DNA of 64,000 bases from Gordonia sp. PP30 (GCF_023100845.1 NZ_CP095864.1:4216001-4280000), one strand, 5' to 3'. Counted from the first letter of the stretch, positions 17,376 to 25,996 are shown. The notes: generated by a model from the sequence alone, not told the origin. Made by a program: numbers and translations.

Positions 17376-17894
17376 TCAGACTTCATCGACATCGAGGTCG
17401 ACGAGCAGTTCCTCGGCGATCTTCTCCAGATCGGCGCGGATCGTGGCCGCCTCGGCCGTCGGCGGCACCATGACGTGCAGTTGCGCCTCGAAGAGCATGC
17501 CGCCGGCCATCGGCGCCTGCCGCGTGCCGGTGGTGAGCTTCTCGATCGAGACGCCGCTGCGGCTCAGCGCCGTCGACAGTTCCTGCACGATGCCGGGCCG
17601 GTCGTTGCCGAGGACGTCGATGGTCAGCGCCGTCCACTCCGCGGTCGGCGCCGCCGCGGAGTCGACCGAATGCACCTGGACCTCGAGGAGTCCGTCCAGT
17701 CCGGTGACGGCGGCGATCAGTCCCTCGGCGCGTTCGGCGGGGACCGCCACCGCGACGATCCCGGCGAATTTGCCCGCCAGCTGCGCGAGTTGGCTCCGCT
17801 CCCAGTTTCCGCCGCTGCGGGCGATCGCCTCCGAGAGTGCCGAGACCAGGCCGGGCCGGTCGTCGCCGATCACCGACAGCACGAGATTCCGCAT
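17376..17894 (-). CDS. Double-ACT regulatory protein (GcvR-like)
   Basis: The 172-residue protein consists of two ACT domains, each opening with the characteristic motif: LVLSVIGDDRPGLVSALSEA near residue 4 and LTIDVLGNDRPGIVQELSTA near residue 90. ACT domains bind small ligands, usually amino acids. Tandem ACT proteins of this size resemble the glycine cleavage repressor GcvR, but no glycine cleavage genes lie nearby. The ATG at 17894 puts the first ACT domain at the N-terminus, and a TAGGCT -10 lies 7 bp upstream, so the gene is probably leaderless. Confidence 0.85.
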   Translation of the reverse strand: MRNLVLSVIGDDRPGLVSALSEAIARSGGNWERSQLAQLAGKFAGIVAVAVPAERAEGLIAAVTGLDGLLEVQVHSVDSAAAPTAEWTALTIDVLGNDRPGIVQELSTALSRSGVSIEKLTTGTRQAPMAGGMLFEAQLHVMVPPTAEAATIRADLEKIAEELLVDLDVDEV

Positions 17895-18194
17895 GGCCCG
17901 AAGCCTATTTCGTGAGGCCGGTCTCCGCAGCCGGTTGCCGCCCCGCAGGGCGGATTCGCAGACTGTCGCACATGCGGTCACAGTTCCCGCTTCCGCGACG
18001 ATCTGCGCACCCGCCGCGTCTTCCGGCCGGGACGACTTCGAGGTGCCCGGCGAGGTGGTTTGCGTGCACCGGAGCGGTGCGCTCCTCGGCTGCGCTGCCC
18101 GCGGGCCGGCCCGGGGGTGACCGACAACGCGGCAGCCGCGTCCCCGGGAGGGACGCGGCTGCCGCGGGATGTTGCCTGTCGCGTGGGCCGAAGG
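17895..18194. other. 300-bp intergenic stretch
   Basis: This region between the ACT gene and the SDR gene has a -10-like TAGGCT on the minus strand for the ACT gene (17902-17907) and a perfect terminator hairpin at 18129-18165. I see no supported gene or RNA in the remaining 220 bp. Confidence 0.5.
18129..18165 (-). terminator. SDR terminator hairpin
   Basis: GCGGCAGCCGCGTCCC (18129-18144) and GGGACGCGGCTGCCGC (18150-18165) are a perfect 16-bp stem with a 5-nt loop, 29 bp past the stop of the minus-strand SDR gene. Confidence 0.7.
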
Positions 18195-18971
18195 CTACTT
18201 CGGAGGCATCCGGATGCCGCCGTCGACGCGGACCACCTCGGCGTTCATGTACGAGTTGGTGAGCAGCTCGACGACCATCGAGGCGAGCTCGTCGGGCACG
18301 CCCAGGCGCTTCGGGAACAGGACGGACTCGCCGAGCTTGGCCTTGAACGCCTCCGACTCGGGGCCGCTGCCGTAGATCGGGGTGTCGATCAGGCCGGGGG
18401 CGACGGTGTTCAGGCGCACGCCGATGGCCGACAGATCGCGGGCGACCGGGAGGGTCATGCCGACCACGCCGCCCTTGGACGACGAGTACGCGGCCTGGCC
18501 GATCTGGCCGTCGAAGGCGGCGACCGACGCGAGGTTCACGATGGCGCCGCGATCGTTGTCCGGCCCCGGCTCGTTGCGGCTCATCGCGGTGGCGGCCAGG
18601 CGGGTGACGTCGAAGGTGCCGATCAGGTTGATGGAGATGACCTTCTTGTACAGGTCCAGGTCGTGCGCCGAGGAGAACTCGCCGTCGCGCCCGACCGTGC
18701 GCTGTGCCCAGCCGACACCGGCCGAGTTCACGACCGCCTTCAGCGGCCCGAGCTCGACGGCCTTCTCGATGGCCGTGATGATCTGGTCCGTGTTCGTGAC
18801 GTCGACCGGCACGAACGCGCCGCCGATCTCGGTGGCGAGGGCCTCACCGTCGTCGGCCTTCAGATCGGCGATGACGACCTTGGCGCCGCGGGCGGCGAGC
18901 TGGCGGGCGGTGGCGGCGCCGATGCCCGAGGCTCCACCGGTGACGATTGCACTTGCTCCATTGATGTCCAT
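18195..18971 (-). CDS. Short-chain dehydrogenase (3-hydroxyacyl-CoA dehydrogenase type)
   Basis: The 258-residue protein is a classical SDR oxidoreductase. It has the cofactor motif VTGGASGIGAATA, an acidic ADLKADDG that favours NAD, NSAG, and the catalytic YSSSK. The C-terminus ends VVRVDGGIRMPPK. It most resembles the 17-beta-HSD10/FadB2-type 3-hydroxyacyl-CoA dehydrogenases, which would fit the surrounding fatty acid genes, but SDR substrates cannot be fixed from sequence alone. The ATG at 18971 lies 7 bp after a TAGGCT -10. A strong hairpin terminator follows the stop codon. Confidence 0.88.
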   Translation of the reverse strand: MDINGASAIVTGGASGIGAATARQLAARGAKVVIADLKADDGEALATEIGGAFVPVDVTNTDQIITAIEKAVELGPLKAVVNSAGVGWAQRTVGRDGEFSSAHDLDLYKKVISINLIGTFDVTRLAATAMSRNEPGPDNDRGAIVNLASVAAFDGQIGQAAYSSSKGGVVGMTLPVARDLSAIGVRLNTVAPGLIDTPIYGSGPESEAFKAKLGESVLFPKRLGVPDELASMVVELLTNSYMNAEVVRVDGGIRMPPK

Positions 18972-19082
18972 GCGGCCGAGCCTATCGCCCGCGCGGTGAC
19001 GCGCACCACAGGCACCGGCGACGGGGCGCTGTGATGCCGGACACAAGCGAGTGCTTGGTCGGTGGTCCCGTCCGCCACCGGT

Positions 19083-20783
19083 TCAGCGGCAGCGGACGAT
19101 GGGCTCCGGCGCGTACCGGACGGTCCGGGTGTGCCGGGAGATCTCCCGGCCGCTGCGCGCATCCCGGATCACCCGGGTGTTCGACGCGGTGAACCCGGGG
19201 GCACCGCCGCTCGGGATGCAGTCGTCGCCGGCCGGGAGCTGCACCTCCTGCGGGCTGGTCGGATCGGTGCGGGGTCCGGTGATCGACTCGACGTCGTACT
19301 GTTTGGTGCTCCACAGCCGCACCGTCACCGACGACGGCGACCAGGCCGTCTCGATGTAGATCCCATGCTTGGTGGTGTTCTTGAACGCCAGGTCGATCAG
19401 TCCCTCGAAGACGGTCGCCTCCCGCGCCTCCGGATACCGCGAGATGTAGTACGCGTGCTCGGTGTGCGTGACGTCTTCCAGTCCGGCGAAGTACGACGCG
19501 TTGTACAGCGTGGTCGCGAACTGCGAGATCCCGCCGCCGACGGCCTTCGCGGCGTGGCCGTGGTCGATGATCGTCGAGGTCACGTAACCCTGCGCGGTGC
19601 CGCGCGGCCCGGTGTAGCCGTTCAGCGAGAACGTCTGTCCGGGCAGCACGACGGCGCCGTTCACCTTCTCGGCGACCAGCCGGATGTTCTCGCCGGAGGG
19701 CCCGGAGAAGCCGCCGGTGGTGAACTCGGAGACCACCTCTTTCACCCCGAGACCGCGGGCCCGCGCGGTGGTGAGCGCGGGCTTGACCGTGGTGAAGACG
19801 ATGTCGGCCCGGCGGTCGTCGCCGACGGAGGCCCGGGCGAGCGCGGCGGCGGTGGCCGGGGCGTCGACCTTGGCGCCGTCGGTCGACGGCACGACCCGCG
19901 GCGCACCGCCGGAGATGCGGAAGGTCGCGTCGACCGGCGCGGACTCGGCGCGTTTGAGATCCGTCCCGAGCACACTCTTGAGGCCGCGCTGGCTGATCGC
20001 GGGGGCCAGCCCACCCCGGCCGTCCGGCTCGAAGGTGACGAGCGCCCCGAGTTGGGTGGGGCTCGCCGTCACCGTCGCGCCGCGGCCGGTCAGACGCACC
20101 GCGGACGCGGTGACCCGCCGCGCCGGACCGTCCATCGTCTGCTGCACGGTCGACGCCGAGACCGTCGGATCGAAGGGTTCCATCGCGAGGGTGATCGGAC
20201 CGCCGGTCAGCCATTCCCGCTGGATCTTCCGCTTGGCCGCGGCGCGGTCGATACGCAGACCGGACGACGGCAGGTCTGCGACGGGCGTCGTACCGTCGAA
20301 GTGGACGCCGCCCTCCACGGCCGCGCGTTCCAGGCTCTTGCGGTGGGCGTCGAGCTCCTCGCCGAAGGCGTCGTCGTCGAGGTGGACCACCGGGGCCACC
20401 TGGTGGCGCGCCCCGAACAGCGCGGTGAGTCGTGACCACGGGTTCGCCGGCTGGTGGAGCAGCCGGCTCAGGGTGGCGTCGGCGTCGAAGGTGAGGCCGA
20501 GCGCGGCCGGGTCGAGGGCGGCCTGCCCGGAATCCGTCCGCACCACGACCGGCGCCTGCGCAGCGCCCGACAGCTTCACCAGCGCGGCACGCGCCTGATC
20601 CGGACTGAGATTCCCCATCGAGAACTCGGCGATCTGCGCGCCGCGCGCGGTCTTACCGTGTCCGGCCACCAGATCGGCGGCCAGCGCGAGTCCGGCCAGC
20701 AGCAGCACCGCGAGCGCACCGCGGATCCACCACACGCGTACTGAGGTCCGGCGCCCGCCGCGCCGCATATCGGAATGAGTCAC
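19083..20783 (-). CDS. VanW family membrane-anchored protein
   Basis: The 566-residue product has one N-terminal membrane segment (residues about 17-42), followed by an extracytoplasmic part with a repeated peptidoglycan-binding-like domain and a C-terminal VanW domain. The VanW region contains the hallmark ENIRLVAEKVNGAVVLPGQT, GGGISQFATTLYNASYFAGL and RYPEAREATV. VanW proteins occur in vancomycin-resistance clusters, and their role elsewhere is unknown; a cell-wall function is likely. The GTG start at 20783 is preceded by TAAGAT. The last residues include YAPEPIVRCR. It faces a 329-bp divergent gap. Confidence 0.9.
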   Translation of the reverse strand: MTHSDMRRGGRRTSVRVWWIRGALAVLLLAGLALAADLVAGHGKTARGAQIAEFSMGNLSPDQARAALVKLSGAAQAPVVVRTDSGQAALDPAALGLTFDADATLSRLLHQPANPWSRLTALFGARHQVAPVVHLDDDAFGEELDAHRKSLERAAVEGGVHFDGTTPVADLPSSGLRIDRAAAKRKIQREWLTGGPITLAMEPFDPTVSASTVQQTMDGPARRVTASAVRLTGRGATVTASPTQLGALVTFEPDGRGGLAPAISQRGLKSVLGTDLKRAESAPVDATFRISGGAPRVVPSTDGAKVDAPATAAALARASVGDDRRADIVFTTVKPALTTARARGLGVKEVVSEFTTGGFSGPSGENIRLVAEKVNGAVVLPGQTFSLNGYTGPRGTAQGYVTSTIIDHGHAAKAVGGGISQFATTLYNASYFAGLEDVTHTEHAYYISRYPEAREATVFEGLIDLAFKNTTKHGIYIETAWSPSSVTVRLWSTKQYDVESITGPRTDPTSPQEVQLPAGDDCIPSGGAPGFTASNTRVIRDARSGREISRHTRTVRYAPEPIVRCR

Positions 20784-20824
20784 AACGTCGTCGATCTTAG
20801 GTGGAGTCTCGAAAAACGGCAGAA

Positions 20825-20885
20825 ACGAGAACTCCGGCTGAACTGCCGGGTCGGGGGTCAGGCAGTTCAGCCGGAGCTATCTCGT
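20825..20885. repeat. Long hairpin in the VanW divergent region
   Basis: CTCCGGCTGAACTGCC (20832-20847) and GGCAGTTCAGCCGGAG (20861-20876) are a perfect 16-bp stem with a 13-nt loop. Outer ACGAGA and TCTCGT extend the symmetry after a short bulge. It lies upstream of genes on both sides, so it is not an ordinary gene-end terminator. Confidence 0.7.
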
Positions 20886-20924
20886 ATGTCGCCGGACCCG
20901 GTCGGAGCGTTACACATCGCTCAA

Positions 20925-20941
20925 AGAGTTTCTGAAACTCT
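20925..20941. promoter_or_regulatory. Perfect palindrome AGAGTTTC-T-GAAACTCT
   Basis: Eight-bp arms around a single central base give an operator-like site. It lies 142 bp before the VanW start and 171 bp before the secreted-protein start. No regulator for it is known to me. Confidence 0.5.
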
Positions 20942-21020
20942 GCGTTCCCCCAGGTCAACCCGCTGATCGACCATCGACGACCTCGTCGGCGCGGGCCCCC
21001 GGCGGAACGGTCCGGGAATT

Positions 21021-21038
21021 CGGGTAGCGCCCTACTCG
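21021..21038. promoter_or_regulatory. CGGGTAG-N4-CTACTCG palindrome, copy 1
   Basis: A 7-bp inverted repeat with one mismatch, 74 bp before the first secreted-protein gene. The same site precedes the duplicated gene (21644-21661). Confidence 0.55.
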
Positions 21039-21112
21039 ACCGGATTCACCGCGGTCACGGTCCACTGGATGCGTCGGTCCGCACGGGCCCGCACCTTCCC
21101 CGAGGAGAGATC

Positions 21113-21535
21113 ATGCGAGTCCTGAATACCCATACCCGCCGTGCCGCCGCCCGGGCGGCACTGGCCGCCGCCACCGCGCTCGCCGCCGCGACCACCACCG
21201 CCGCCATCGCGGCCGGCCCCGCCGCCGCAGCCACCCCACCGACCCTGACCGTCGACCTCTCCGGGCCCCAGGGCTGGCTGCTCACCTGGGACGGCACCCC
21301 GGCGAAGACCTGCGACTTCTACGTCAACGGCGGCCTCTTCCAAGACTCGACGCCCGCGAAGGCATCGTTCGTCGTCGGGCCGCCGTACGTGTTCTCCAAG
21401 GCGGGCGACTACCGGCTCACCGTCGACTGCGATGGTCAGAAGAGCAACGTCGGGCACCTGTACGCGCCCCGGAATCCGCTCAACGATCTCCGCACGCAGT
21501 TCAGCAACGCCACCGGCGGAGCATTCGGATCCTGA
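21113..21535 (+). CDS. Small secreted protein, copy 1 of a tandem pair
   Basis: I do not know the family of this 140-residue exported protein. A signal peptide with a long Ala-rich core ends at about residue 40 (GPAAAA-TPP). The mature 100 residues look like a single beta-sandwich domain (WLLTWDGTPAKTCDFYVNG, KAGDYRLTVDCDGQKSNV) with two cysteines (67 and 106) that could form a disulfide. It is 104/140 identical, without gaps, to the next gene by my hand count. GAGGAGAG precedes the ATG. Export and a wall or surface role are inferred. Confidence 0.85.
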   Translation: MRVLNTHTRRAAARAALAAATALAAATTTAAIAAGPAAAATPPTLTVDLSGPQGWLLTWDGTPAKTCDFYVNGGLFQDSTPAKASFVVGPPYVFSKAGDYRLTVDCDGQKSNVGHLYAPRNPLNDLRTQFSNATGGAFGS

Positions 21536-21610
21536 TCGGCGCTCCGCAGACAACGGTCCCCTGGCCGGCGCTCGGCGAGGAGACTCTCGTCCGCCCCGAC
21601 TCACCCCGAT

Positions 21611-21632
21611 GACGGCGGTGACGCCCTGACCG
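21611..21632 (-). pseudogene. Fossil of the fadA2 3' end between the duplicated genes
   Basis: Twenty of 22 bases match fadA2 positions 22234-22255, and on the minus strand the fragment still encodes GQGVTAV, the FadA2 C-terminus. The match extends weakly leftward through the ACTCTCG of the terminator. The offset (623 bp) agrees with the 625-bp spacing of the two gene copies, so it is the scar of a tandem duplication. Confidence 0.65.
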
Positions 21633-21643
21633 ATTCTGAGATT

Positions 21644-21661
21644 CGAGTAGCGCTCTACTCG
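21644..21661. promoter_or_regulatory. CGAGTAG-N4-CTACTCG palindrome, copy 2
   Basis: A perfect 7-bp inverted repeat 76 bp before the second secreted-protein gene. It is perfect here and has one mismatch in copy 1. Conservation within an otherwise diverging upstream region suggests a protein-binding site. Confidence 0.6.
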
Positions 21662-21737
21662 ACCGGATGCGCCGCGGTCGCGGTCCACTGGACGGGCCGG
21701 TCCGCACCGGGCCGCACCCTTCACCCGAGGAAAGATC

Positions 21738-22160
21738 ATGCGAGTCCCGAACACCGTCACCCGCCGCACCGTCGCCCGAACGGCGCTGGCCGCCGCCACC
21801 GCGATCGCCGCCGCGACCACCACCGCCGTCGTCGCGGCCGGCCCCGCCGCCGCGGCGACCCCACCGAGCCTGACCGTCGGCCTCTCCGGGACCAAGACCT
21901 GGAGCATCACCTGGGACGGCACCCCGGCGAAGACCTGTGACTTCTACGTCAACGGCGACCTCATCGAAGACGCGCACGGCCCGAAGGACTCGGTCGTCGT
22001 CGGCAACGCGGCGCTGTTCGCCAAGGCGGGCGACTACCGGCTCACCCTCGAGTGCGGCGGCCAGAAGAGCAACGTCGTGCACCTGTACTCGCCCCGGAAT
22101 CCGCTCAACGATCTCCGGACACAGTTCAGCAGCGCCACCGCCGGCGCTTTCGGATCCTGA
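21738..22160 (+). CDS. Small secreted protein, copy 2 of a tandem pair
   Basis: The paralogue of the preceding gene is also 140 residues. It has the same signal peptide type and ends in the same NPLNDLRTQFS-SAT-GAFGS tail. Differences cluster in residues 51-57 and 73-94, which are probably surface loops, while both cysteines and the WDGTPAKTCDFYVNG strand are kept. That pattern argues that both copies are functional. Its upstream region is also duplicated, including the palindrome at 21644. A perfect hairpin follows the stop, and fadA2 converges 62 bp away. Confidence 0.85.
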   Translation: MRVPNTVTRRTVARTALAAATAIAAATTTAVVAAGPAAAATPPSLTVGLSGTKTWSITWDGTPAKTCDFYVNGDLIEDAHGPKDSVVVGNAALFAKAGDYRLTLECGGQKSNVVHLYSPRNPLNDLRTQFSSATAGAFGS

Positions 22161-22177
22161 CCGTCCCCCGGCATGAG

Positions 22178-22211
22178 GAGAGTCCCTCCGCCGCCCGGCG
22201 GAGGGACTCTC
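22178..22211. terminator. Terminator between secreted-protein copy 2 and fadA2
   Basis: GAGAGTCCCTCCGCC (22178-22192) and GGCGGAGGGACTCTC (22197-22211) form a perfect 15-bp stem with a GCCC loop between convergent genes. GTTTCG follows on the plus strand. Confidence 0.75.
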
Positions 22212-22221
22212 GTTTCGCCGA

Positions 22222-23529
22222 TTATCCCTCGACGATGGCGGTGACGCCCTGGCCGCCGGCGGCGCAGATCGAGATCAGCGCACGACCGCCGCCGTTCTCC
22301 TTGATCAGCTTCGCGGTGTGCGCGATGATCCGGCCGCCGGTGGCGGCGAACGGGTGGCCCGCGGCGAGCGAGGAGCCCTTGACGTTCAGCTTGCTGCGGT
22401 CGATCCCGCCGAGCGGCTTGTCGAGGCCGAGGCGCTCGCTGCAGTACTCCGCCGACTCCCAGGCCGCCAGGGTGGAGAGCACGACGGACGCGAAGGCCTC
22501 GTGGATCTCGTAGAAGTCGAAGTCCTGCAGGGTGAGGCCGTTGCGCTCGAGCAGACGCGGGACCGCGTAGGTCGGCGCCATCAGCAGGCCGTCGGGGCCG
22601 TTGACGTAGTCGACGGCGGCGGTCTCGGTGTCGACCAGGTAGGCCTGCACCGGGAGACTCTTCTCGGCGGCCCACTCGTCGGACGAGAGCAGCACGGCCG
22701 ACGCGCCGTCGGTCAGCGGCGTCGAGTTGCCTGCGGTCATGGTGGCATCGCCCAGCGAGACGCCGAAGACCGGCTTGAGCTTGGCCAGCTTCTCCACCGA
22801 GCTGTCGCCGCGCAGGTTCTCGTCGCGGGTCAGGCCCAGGAAGGGCGTGATGAGATCGTCGAAGAAGCCGTCGTCGTAGGCCTTCGCCATGTTCTGGTGG
22901 CTGGCGGCGGCGAGGGCGTCCTGGTCGGCGCGGGAGACGCCGAACTCCTTGGCGGTGATGGCGGCGTGCTCGCCCATCGACAGGCCGGTGCGCGGCTCTC
23001 CGTTCTGCGGGATCTCGATGCCGAGCTTGGTGACGAGCGCCAGGGCGGCCTTGATGCGGTCCGGGGTGGTGCGGGCGCGGTTCACCTCGAGCATCTGGCG
23101 GCGCATGTCCTCGGAGACGCCGATCGGGGCGTCGGACGTGGTGTCGGTGCCGCCGCCGATGCCGACCTCGTAGCGGCCGCGCGCGATGCCGTCGGCCACC
23201 GAGTTGATGGCCTGCAGGCCGGTGCCGCAGGCCTGCTGGACGTCGAACGCCGGGGTGTACGGGGAGAGTGAGGTGCCGAGCACGCACTCGCGGACCAGGT
23301 TGAAGTCGCGCGAGTGCTTGAGCACCGCACCGCCGACCACCATGCCGAGCTGCTCGCCCTGCAGGTGGAAGCGGCTGACCAGGCCCTGTAGCGCGGCGGT
23401 GAACATGTCCTGGTTGCTGGCCTTGGCGTAGGCGCGGTCCTGACGGGCGAACGGAATGCGATTGCCGCCGAGGATGGCGACCGGACGGGTCTGCTTGGTC
23501 TCCGGCTTGCGGGGGGTATACGAGGCCAC
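22222..23529 (-). CDS. fadA2: Acetyl-CoA acyltransferase (thiolase) FadA2-like
   Basis: A 435-residue thiolase that cleaves 3-ketoacyl-CoA with CoA in beta-oxidation. The three catalytic parts are present: DVQQACGTGL (Cys101), FYEIHEAFASV, AAGHPFAATGGR and the C-terminal CAAGGQGVTAI. The length matches M. tuberculosis Rv0243 FadA2. The start at 23529 gives MASYTPRKPETKQTRPVAIL, with a leading basic tail. The gene is divergent from fabG4 across a 208-bp gap that carries a TTAC-N6-GTAA operator, so a thiolase and a reductase/dehydratase pair appear to share control. Confidence 0.95.
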   Translation of the reverse strand: MASYTPRKPETKQTRPVAILGGNRIPFARQDRAYAKASNQDMFTAALQGLVSRFHLQGEQLGMVVGGAVLKHSRDFNLVRECVLGTSLSPYTPAFDVQQACGTGLQAINSVADGIARGRYEVGIGGGTDTTSDAPIGVSEDMRRQMLEVNRARTTPDRIKAALALVTKLGIEIPQNGEPRTGLSMGEHAAITAKEFGVSRADQDALAAASHQNMAKAYDDGFFDDLITPFLGLTRDENLRGDSSVEKLAKLKPVFGVSLGDATMTAGNSTPLTDGASAVLLSSDEWAAEKSLPVQAYLVDTETAAVDYVNGPDGLLMAPTYAVPRLLERNGLTLQDFDFYEIHEAFASVVLSTLAAWESAEYCSERLGLDKPLGGIDRSKLNVKGSSLAAGHPFAATGGRIIAHTAKLIKENGGGRALISICAAGGQGVTAIVEG

Positions 23530-23619
23530 GGGAATGCTCCTGGTTCTGGCGATGTTCTCGGCGGCGGTTTGCCTTCGGCCAGGTCGAGCGTATCGACTCG
23601 GCCACCGTCTGTGACTATT

Positions 23620-23635
23620 CTTACTAAGGAGTAAG
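23620..23635. promoter_or_regulatory. TTAC-N6-GTAA operator between fadA2 and fabG4
   Basis: CTTACT-AAGG-AGTAAG is a perfect 6-bp inverted repeat. It overlaps the last bases of a plus-strand TATTCT (23616-23621), the same -10 hexamer as in the fadE5 promoter. A repressor bound here could block both directions. Confidence 0.65.
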
Positions 23636-23737
23636 TTCGTTGTCGACCCCGGTACCTGCGAAGATCATCACAACGTCGTGGTTACCACGGTGTTCGACGA
23701 CGAGCGCAACCTGACCTCACCTGTAAAGGAGACTGTC

Positions 23738-25099
23738 GTGGCCGGCAGCAATGATCTGTATTCATCCTTCGTCAACTCGGGCCCGGGCGCCTTCCTCGCC
23801 AGCAAGGTGGGCCTGCCGCAGCCGCCGAAGCTGCGCCGCTACTCGCCGTCGCAGCCTCCGCTGGGCGGCCCGGTCCTGCTGGGCGGCTTCGGCCGTCTGG
23901 TCGAGCCGGTGCGCGAGCTGCTGAGCGCGGCCGGCGAGTACGACCTCGTCGTCAACAACACCGACGGCCGCAGCGCCGACAAGCTCGGTGCCGCCGTGTT
24001 CGACGCGACCGGCATCAGCTGCGCCGCCGAGCTGGAGCAGCTCTTCGAGTTCTTCACCCCGATCATGCGTTCGCTGGGCAACTCGGCGCGCGTCGTCGTC
24101 CTCGGCACCACGCCGGAGCTGGCCGCCTCGCCCGACGAGCAGGTGGCCCAGCGCGCGCTGGAGGGCTTCACCCGCTCGATCGCCAAGGAACTGCGCGACG
24201 GCGCCACCGCCCAGCTGGTCTACGTCCACCCGAAGGCCGAGACCGGCCTGAGCGGCCTGGAGTCGACGCTGCGCTTCCTGCTGTCGGGCAAGTCGGCCTA
24301 CGTCGACGCCCAGGTGATCCGCGTCGACGCCCAGAACGGCGCCGGCGTGGAGAACTGGGACAAGCCGCTGGCCGGCAAGGTCGCGCTGGTCACCGGTGCC
24401 GCCCGCGGTATCGGCGCCACCATCGCCGAGGTCCTGGCCCGCGACGGCGCTCACGTGATCGCCGCCGACATCCCGGCCGCCGGTGAGGCCCTGAGCGAGA
24501 CCGCCAACAAGGTCGGCGGCACCGCCCTGCCCCTCGACGTCACCGCAGCCGACGCCGGCGAGAAGATCGCCGAGCACGTCCTGGCCCGCCACGGCGGTCT
24601 GGACATCATCGTCAACAACGCAGGCATCACCCGCGACAAGCTGCTCGCCAACATGGACGCCGGCCGCTGGAACTCGGTGATGGCCGTCAACCTGATCGCC
24701 CCGCAGACCCTGGTCAACGAGCTGGTGGCCCGCAAGGCGCTGCGCAGCGGCGGCGCCGTGGTCGACGTGTCGTCGATCGCCGGTATCGCGGGCAACCGCG
24801 GCCAGACCAATTACGGCGCCTCCAAGGCCGGCGTCATCGGCCTGGTCGACGCCTACGCGCCCATCCTCGCCAAGGAGGGCATCACGATCAACGCCGTGGC
24901 CCCGGGCTTCATCGAGACGGCGATGACCGCCGCGATCCCGCTGGCCACCCGCGAGGTCGGCCGCCGGATGAACGCTCTGCAGCAGGGCGGCCAGACGGTC
25001 GACGTCGCCGAGACCGTCGCCTACTTCGCCAGCCCGGCCAGCAATGCGGTCACCGGTAACGTCGTGCGCGTCTGCGGCCAGAGCCTGCTGGGTGCCTGA
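23738..25099 (+). CDS. fabG4: 3-oxoacyl-ACP reductase FabG4 (two-domain, long form)
   Basis: The 453-residue protein has the two-Rossmann layout of Rv0242c. The N-terminal domain (to about residue 200) lacks a clean nucleotide motif; the C-terminal SDR domain has [21 protein letters not shown] and the catalytic YGASK (Tyr359, Lys363). It reduces 3-ketoacyl-thioesters with NADH in the family. The GTG at 23738 was chosen because AAAGGAG lies 6 bp upstream and [17 protein letters not shown] matches the family start. The frame is open 60 bp further upstream but without similarity. Its stop codon overlaps the htdX start (ATGA). Confidence 0.94.
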   Translation: MAGSNDLYSSFVNSGPGAFLASKVGLPQPPKLRRYSPSQPPLGGPVLLGGFGRLVEPVRELLSAAGEYDLVVNNTDGRSADKLGAAVFDATGISCAAELEQLFEFFTPIMRSLGNSARVVVLGTTPELAASPDEQVAQRALEGFTRSIAKELRDGATAQLVYVHPKAETGLSGLESTLRFLLSGKSAYVDAQVIRVDAQNGAGVENWDKPLAGKVALVTGAARGIGATIAEVLARDGAHVIAADIPAAGEALSETANKVGGTALPLDVTAADAGEKIAEHVLARHGGLDIIVNNAGITRDKLLANMDAGRWNSVMAVNLIAPQTLVNELVARKALRSGGAVVDVSSIAGIAGNRGQTNYGASKAGVIGLVDAYAPILAKEGITINAVAPGFIETAMTAAIPLATREVGRRMNALQQGGQTVDVAETVAYFASPASNAVTGNVVRVCGQSLLGA

Positions 25100-25983
25100 T
25101 GAGCAAGACCGTCACCCTGTCGCAGGTCCCGTCGGCGGCGACGCAGTATCCGAAGGCCGTCGGCGCCCTGCTGCCGGTCTTCGGCAAGCCCTCGCGGGTC
25201 GCCCCGGACGCGACGGTGCCCGACACCGTCTACCGGGTGGAGAACATCCGCGTCGACCGTGACCGGCTGCGCGAGTACTGCCGCACCACGGGTCTGCAGT
25301 ACGGCGCACAGCTGCCGCTGACCTACCTGTTCGTGTTGCAGTTCCCGCTGGCCATGGAGGTCATGGTCGCCGACGACTTCCCGTTCGCGGCGGTCGGCGC
25401 GGTCCACGCGGAGAACCGGATCGAGCGGCTGCGGCAGATCGGCGTCGACGAGCCGCTGACCATCGCGACGCACGCGGAGAACCTCCGCGAGCACCGCAAG
25501 GGCATGCTGATCGACGTCATCAGCGAGTTCTACGTCGGCCGCGAGCTGGTGGCCGTGCAGACCGGTACGTTCCTGAAGCAGCAGCGCACCAGCCTGTCCG
25601 ACGCCGAGCGCGGCCCCGCGCCGAAGGACACCACCCCGCCGTCGCCCGACCGGGTGCTGAGCGTGGATCTGGGCCTGATCCGCCGGTACGCGGCCGCCTC
25701 GGGCGACCGGAACCCGATCCACATGGCCGATCTCTCGGCCAAGCTGTTCGGGTTCAGCCGGGCCATCGCGCACGGCATGTGGAGTTCCGCCGCGGCGATC
25801 GCCAACCTGGAGGCGCAGCTTCCGGACGCCGTCGTCTACTCGGTGCGGTTCGGCAAGCCGATCCTGCTGCCGGCCAAGGTGAACCTCTACACGAAGCGCA
25901 CCGACGACGGCTTCGAGGTCTCGATCCTCAACCGCAAGAAGGGGTACCCGCACCTGACGGGCACCCTGACGCCGCGCGGCTAG
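25099..25983 (+). CDS. htdX: 3-hydroxyacyl-thioester dehydratase HtdX
   Basis: A MaoC-like double-hotdog dehydratase of 294 residues, equivalent to Rv0241c HtdX, which dehydrates 3-hydroxyacyl-thioesters to enoyl thioesters. The hydratase signature YAAASGDRNPIHMADLSA gives the catalytic Asp and His (near residues 202 and 207), followed by FGFSRAIAHGMW. The ATG overlaps the fabG4 stop in ATGA, which indicates translational coupling and that the reductase and dehydratase act in sequence. A long hairpin follows. Confidence 0.93.
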   Translation: MSKTVTLSQVPSAATQYPKAVGALLPVFGKPSRVAPDATVPDTVYRVENIRVDRDRLREYCRTTGLQYGAQLPLTYLFVLQFPLAMEVMVADDFPFAAVGAVHAENRIERLRQIGVDEPLTIATHAENLREHRKGMLIDVISEFYVGRELVAVQTGTFLKQQRTSLSDAERGPAPKDTTPPSPDRVLSVDLGLIRRYAAASGDRNPIHMADLSAKLFGFSRAIAHGMWSSAAAIANLEAQLPDAVVYSVRFGKPILLPAKVNLYTKRTDDGFEVSILNRKKGYPHLTGTLTPRG

Positions 25984-25996
25984 TCCGCGGGCGGCG

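Larger units (their letters stand above)
20784..21112. other. 329-bp divergent gap with three inverted repeats
   Basis: This gap between vanW-like and the first secreted-protein gene has no supported open frame. It holds a long hairpin (20825-20885), a symmetrical AGAGTTTC-T-GAAACTCT site (20925-20941), and the promoter palindrome of the secreted-protein gene (21021-21038). The first two could belong to a small transcript or to regulation of the VanW gene. Confidence 0.6.

Noticed and set aside
17895..18128. A possible tRNA or small RNA between the ACT and SDR genes
   Set aside because: I could not fold a cloverleaf or find a T-loop. Only the SDR terminator hairpin and a -10 were supported.
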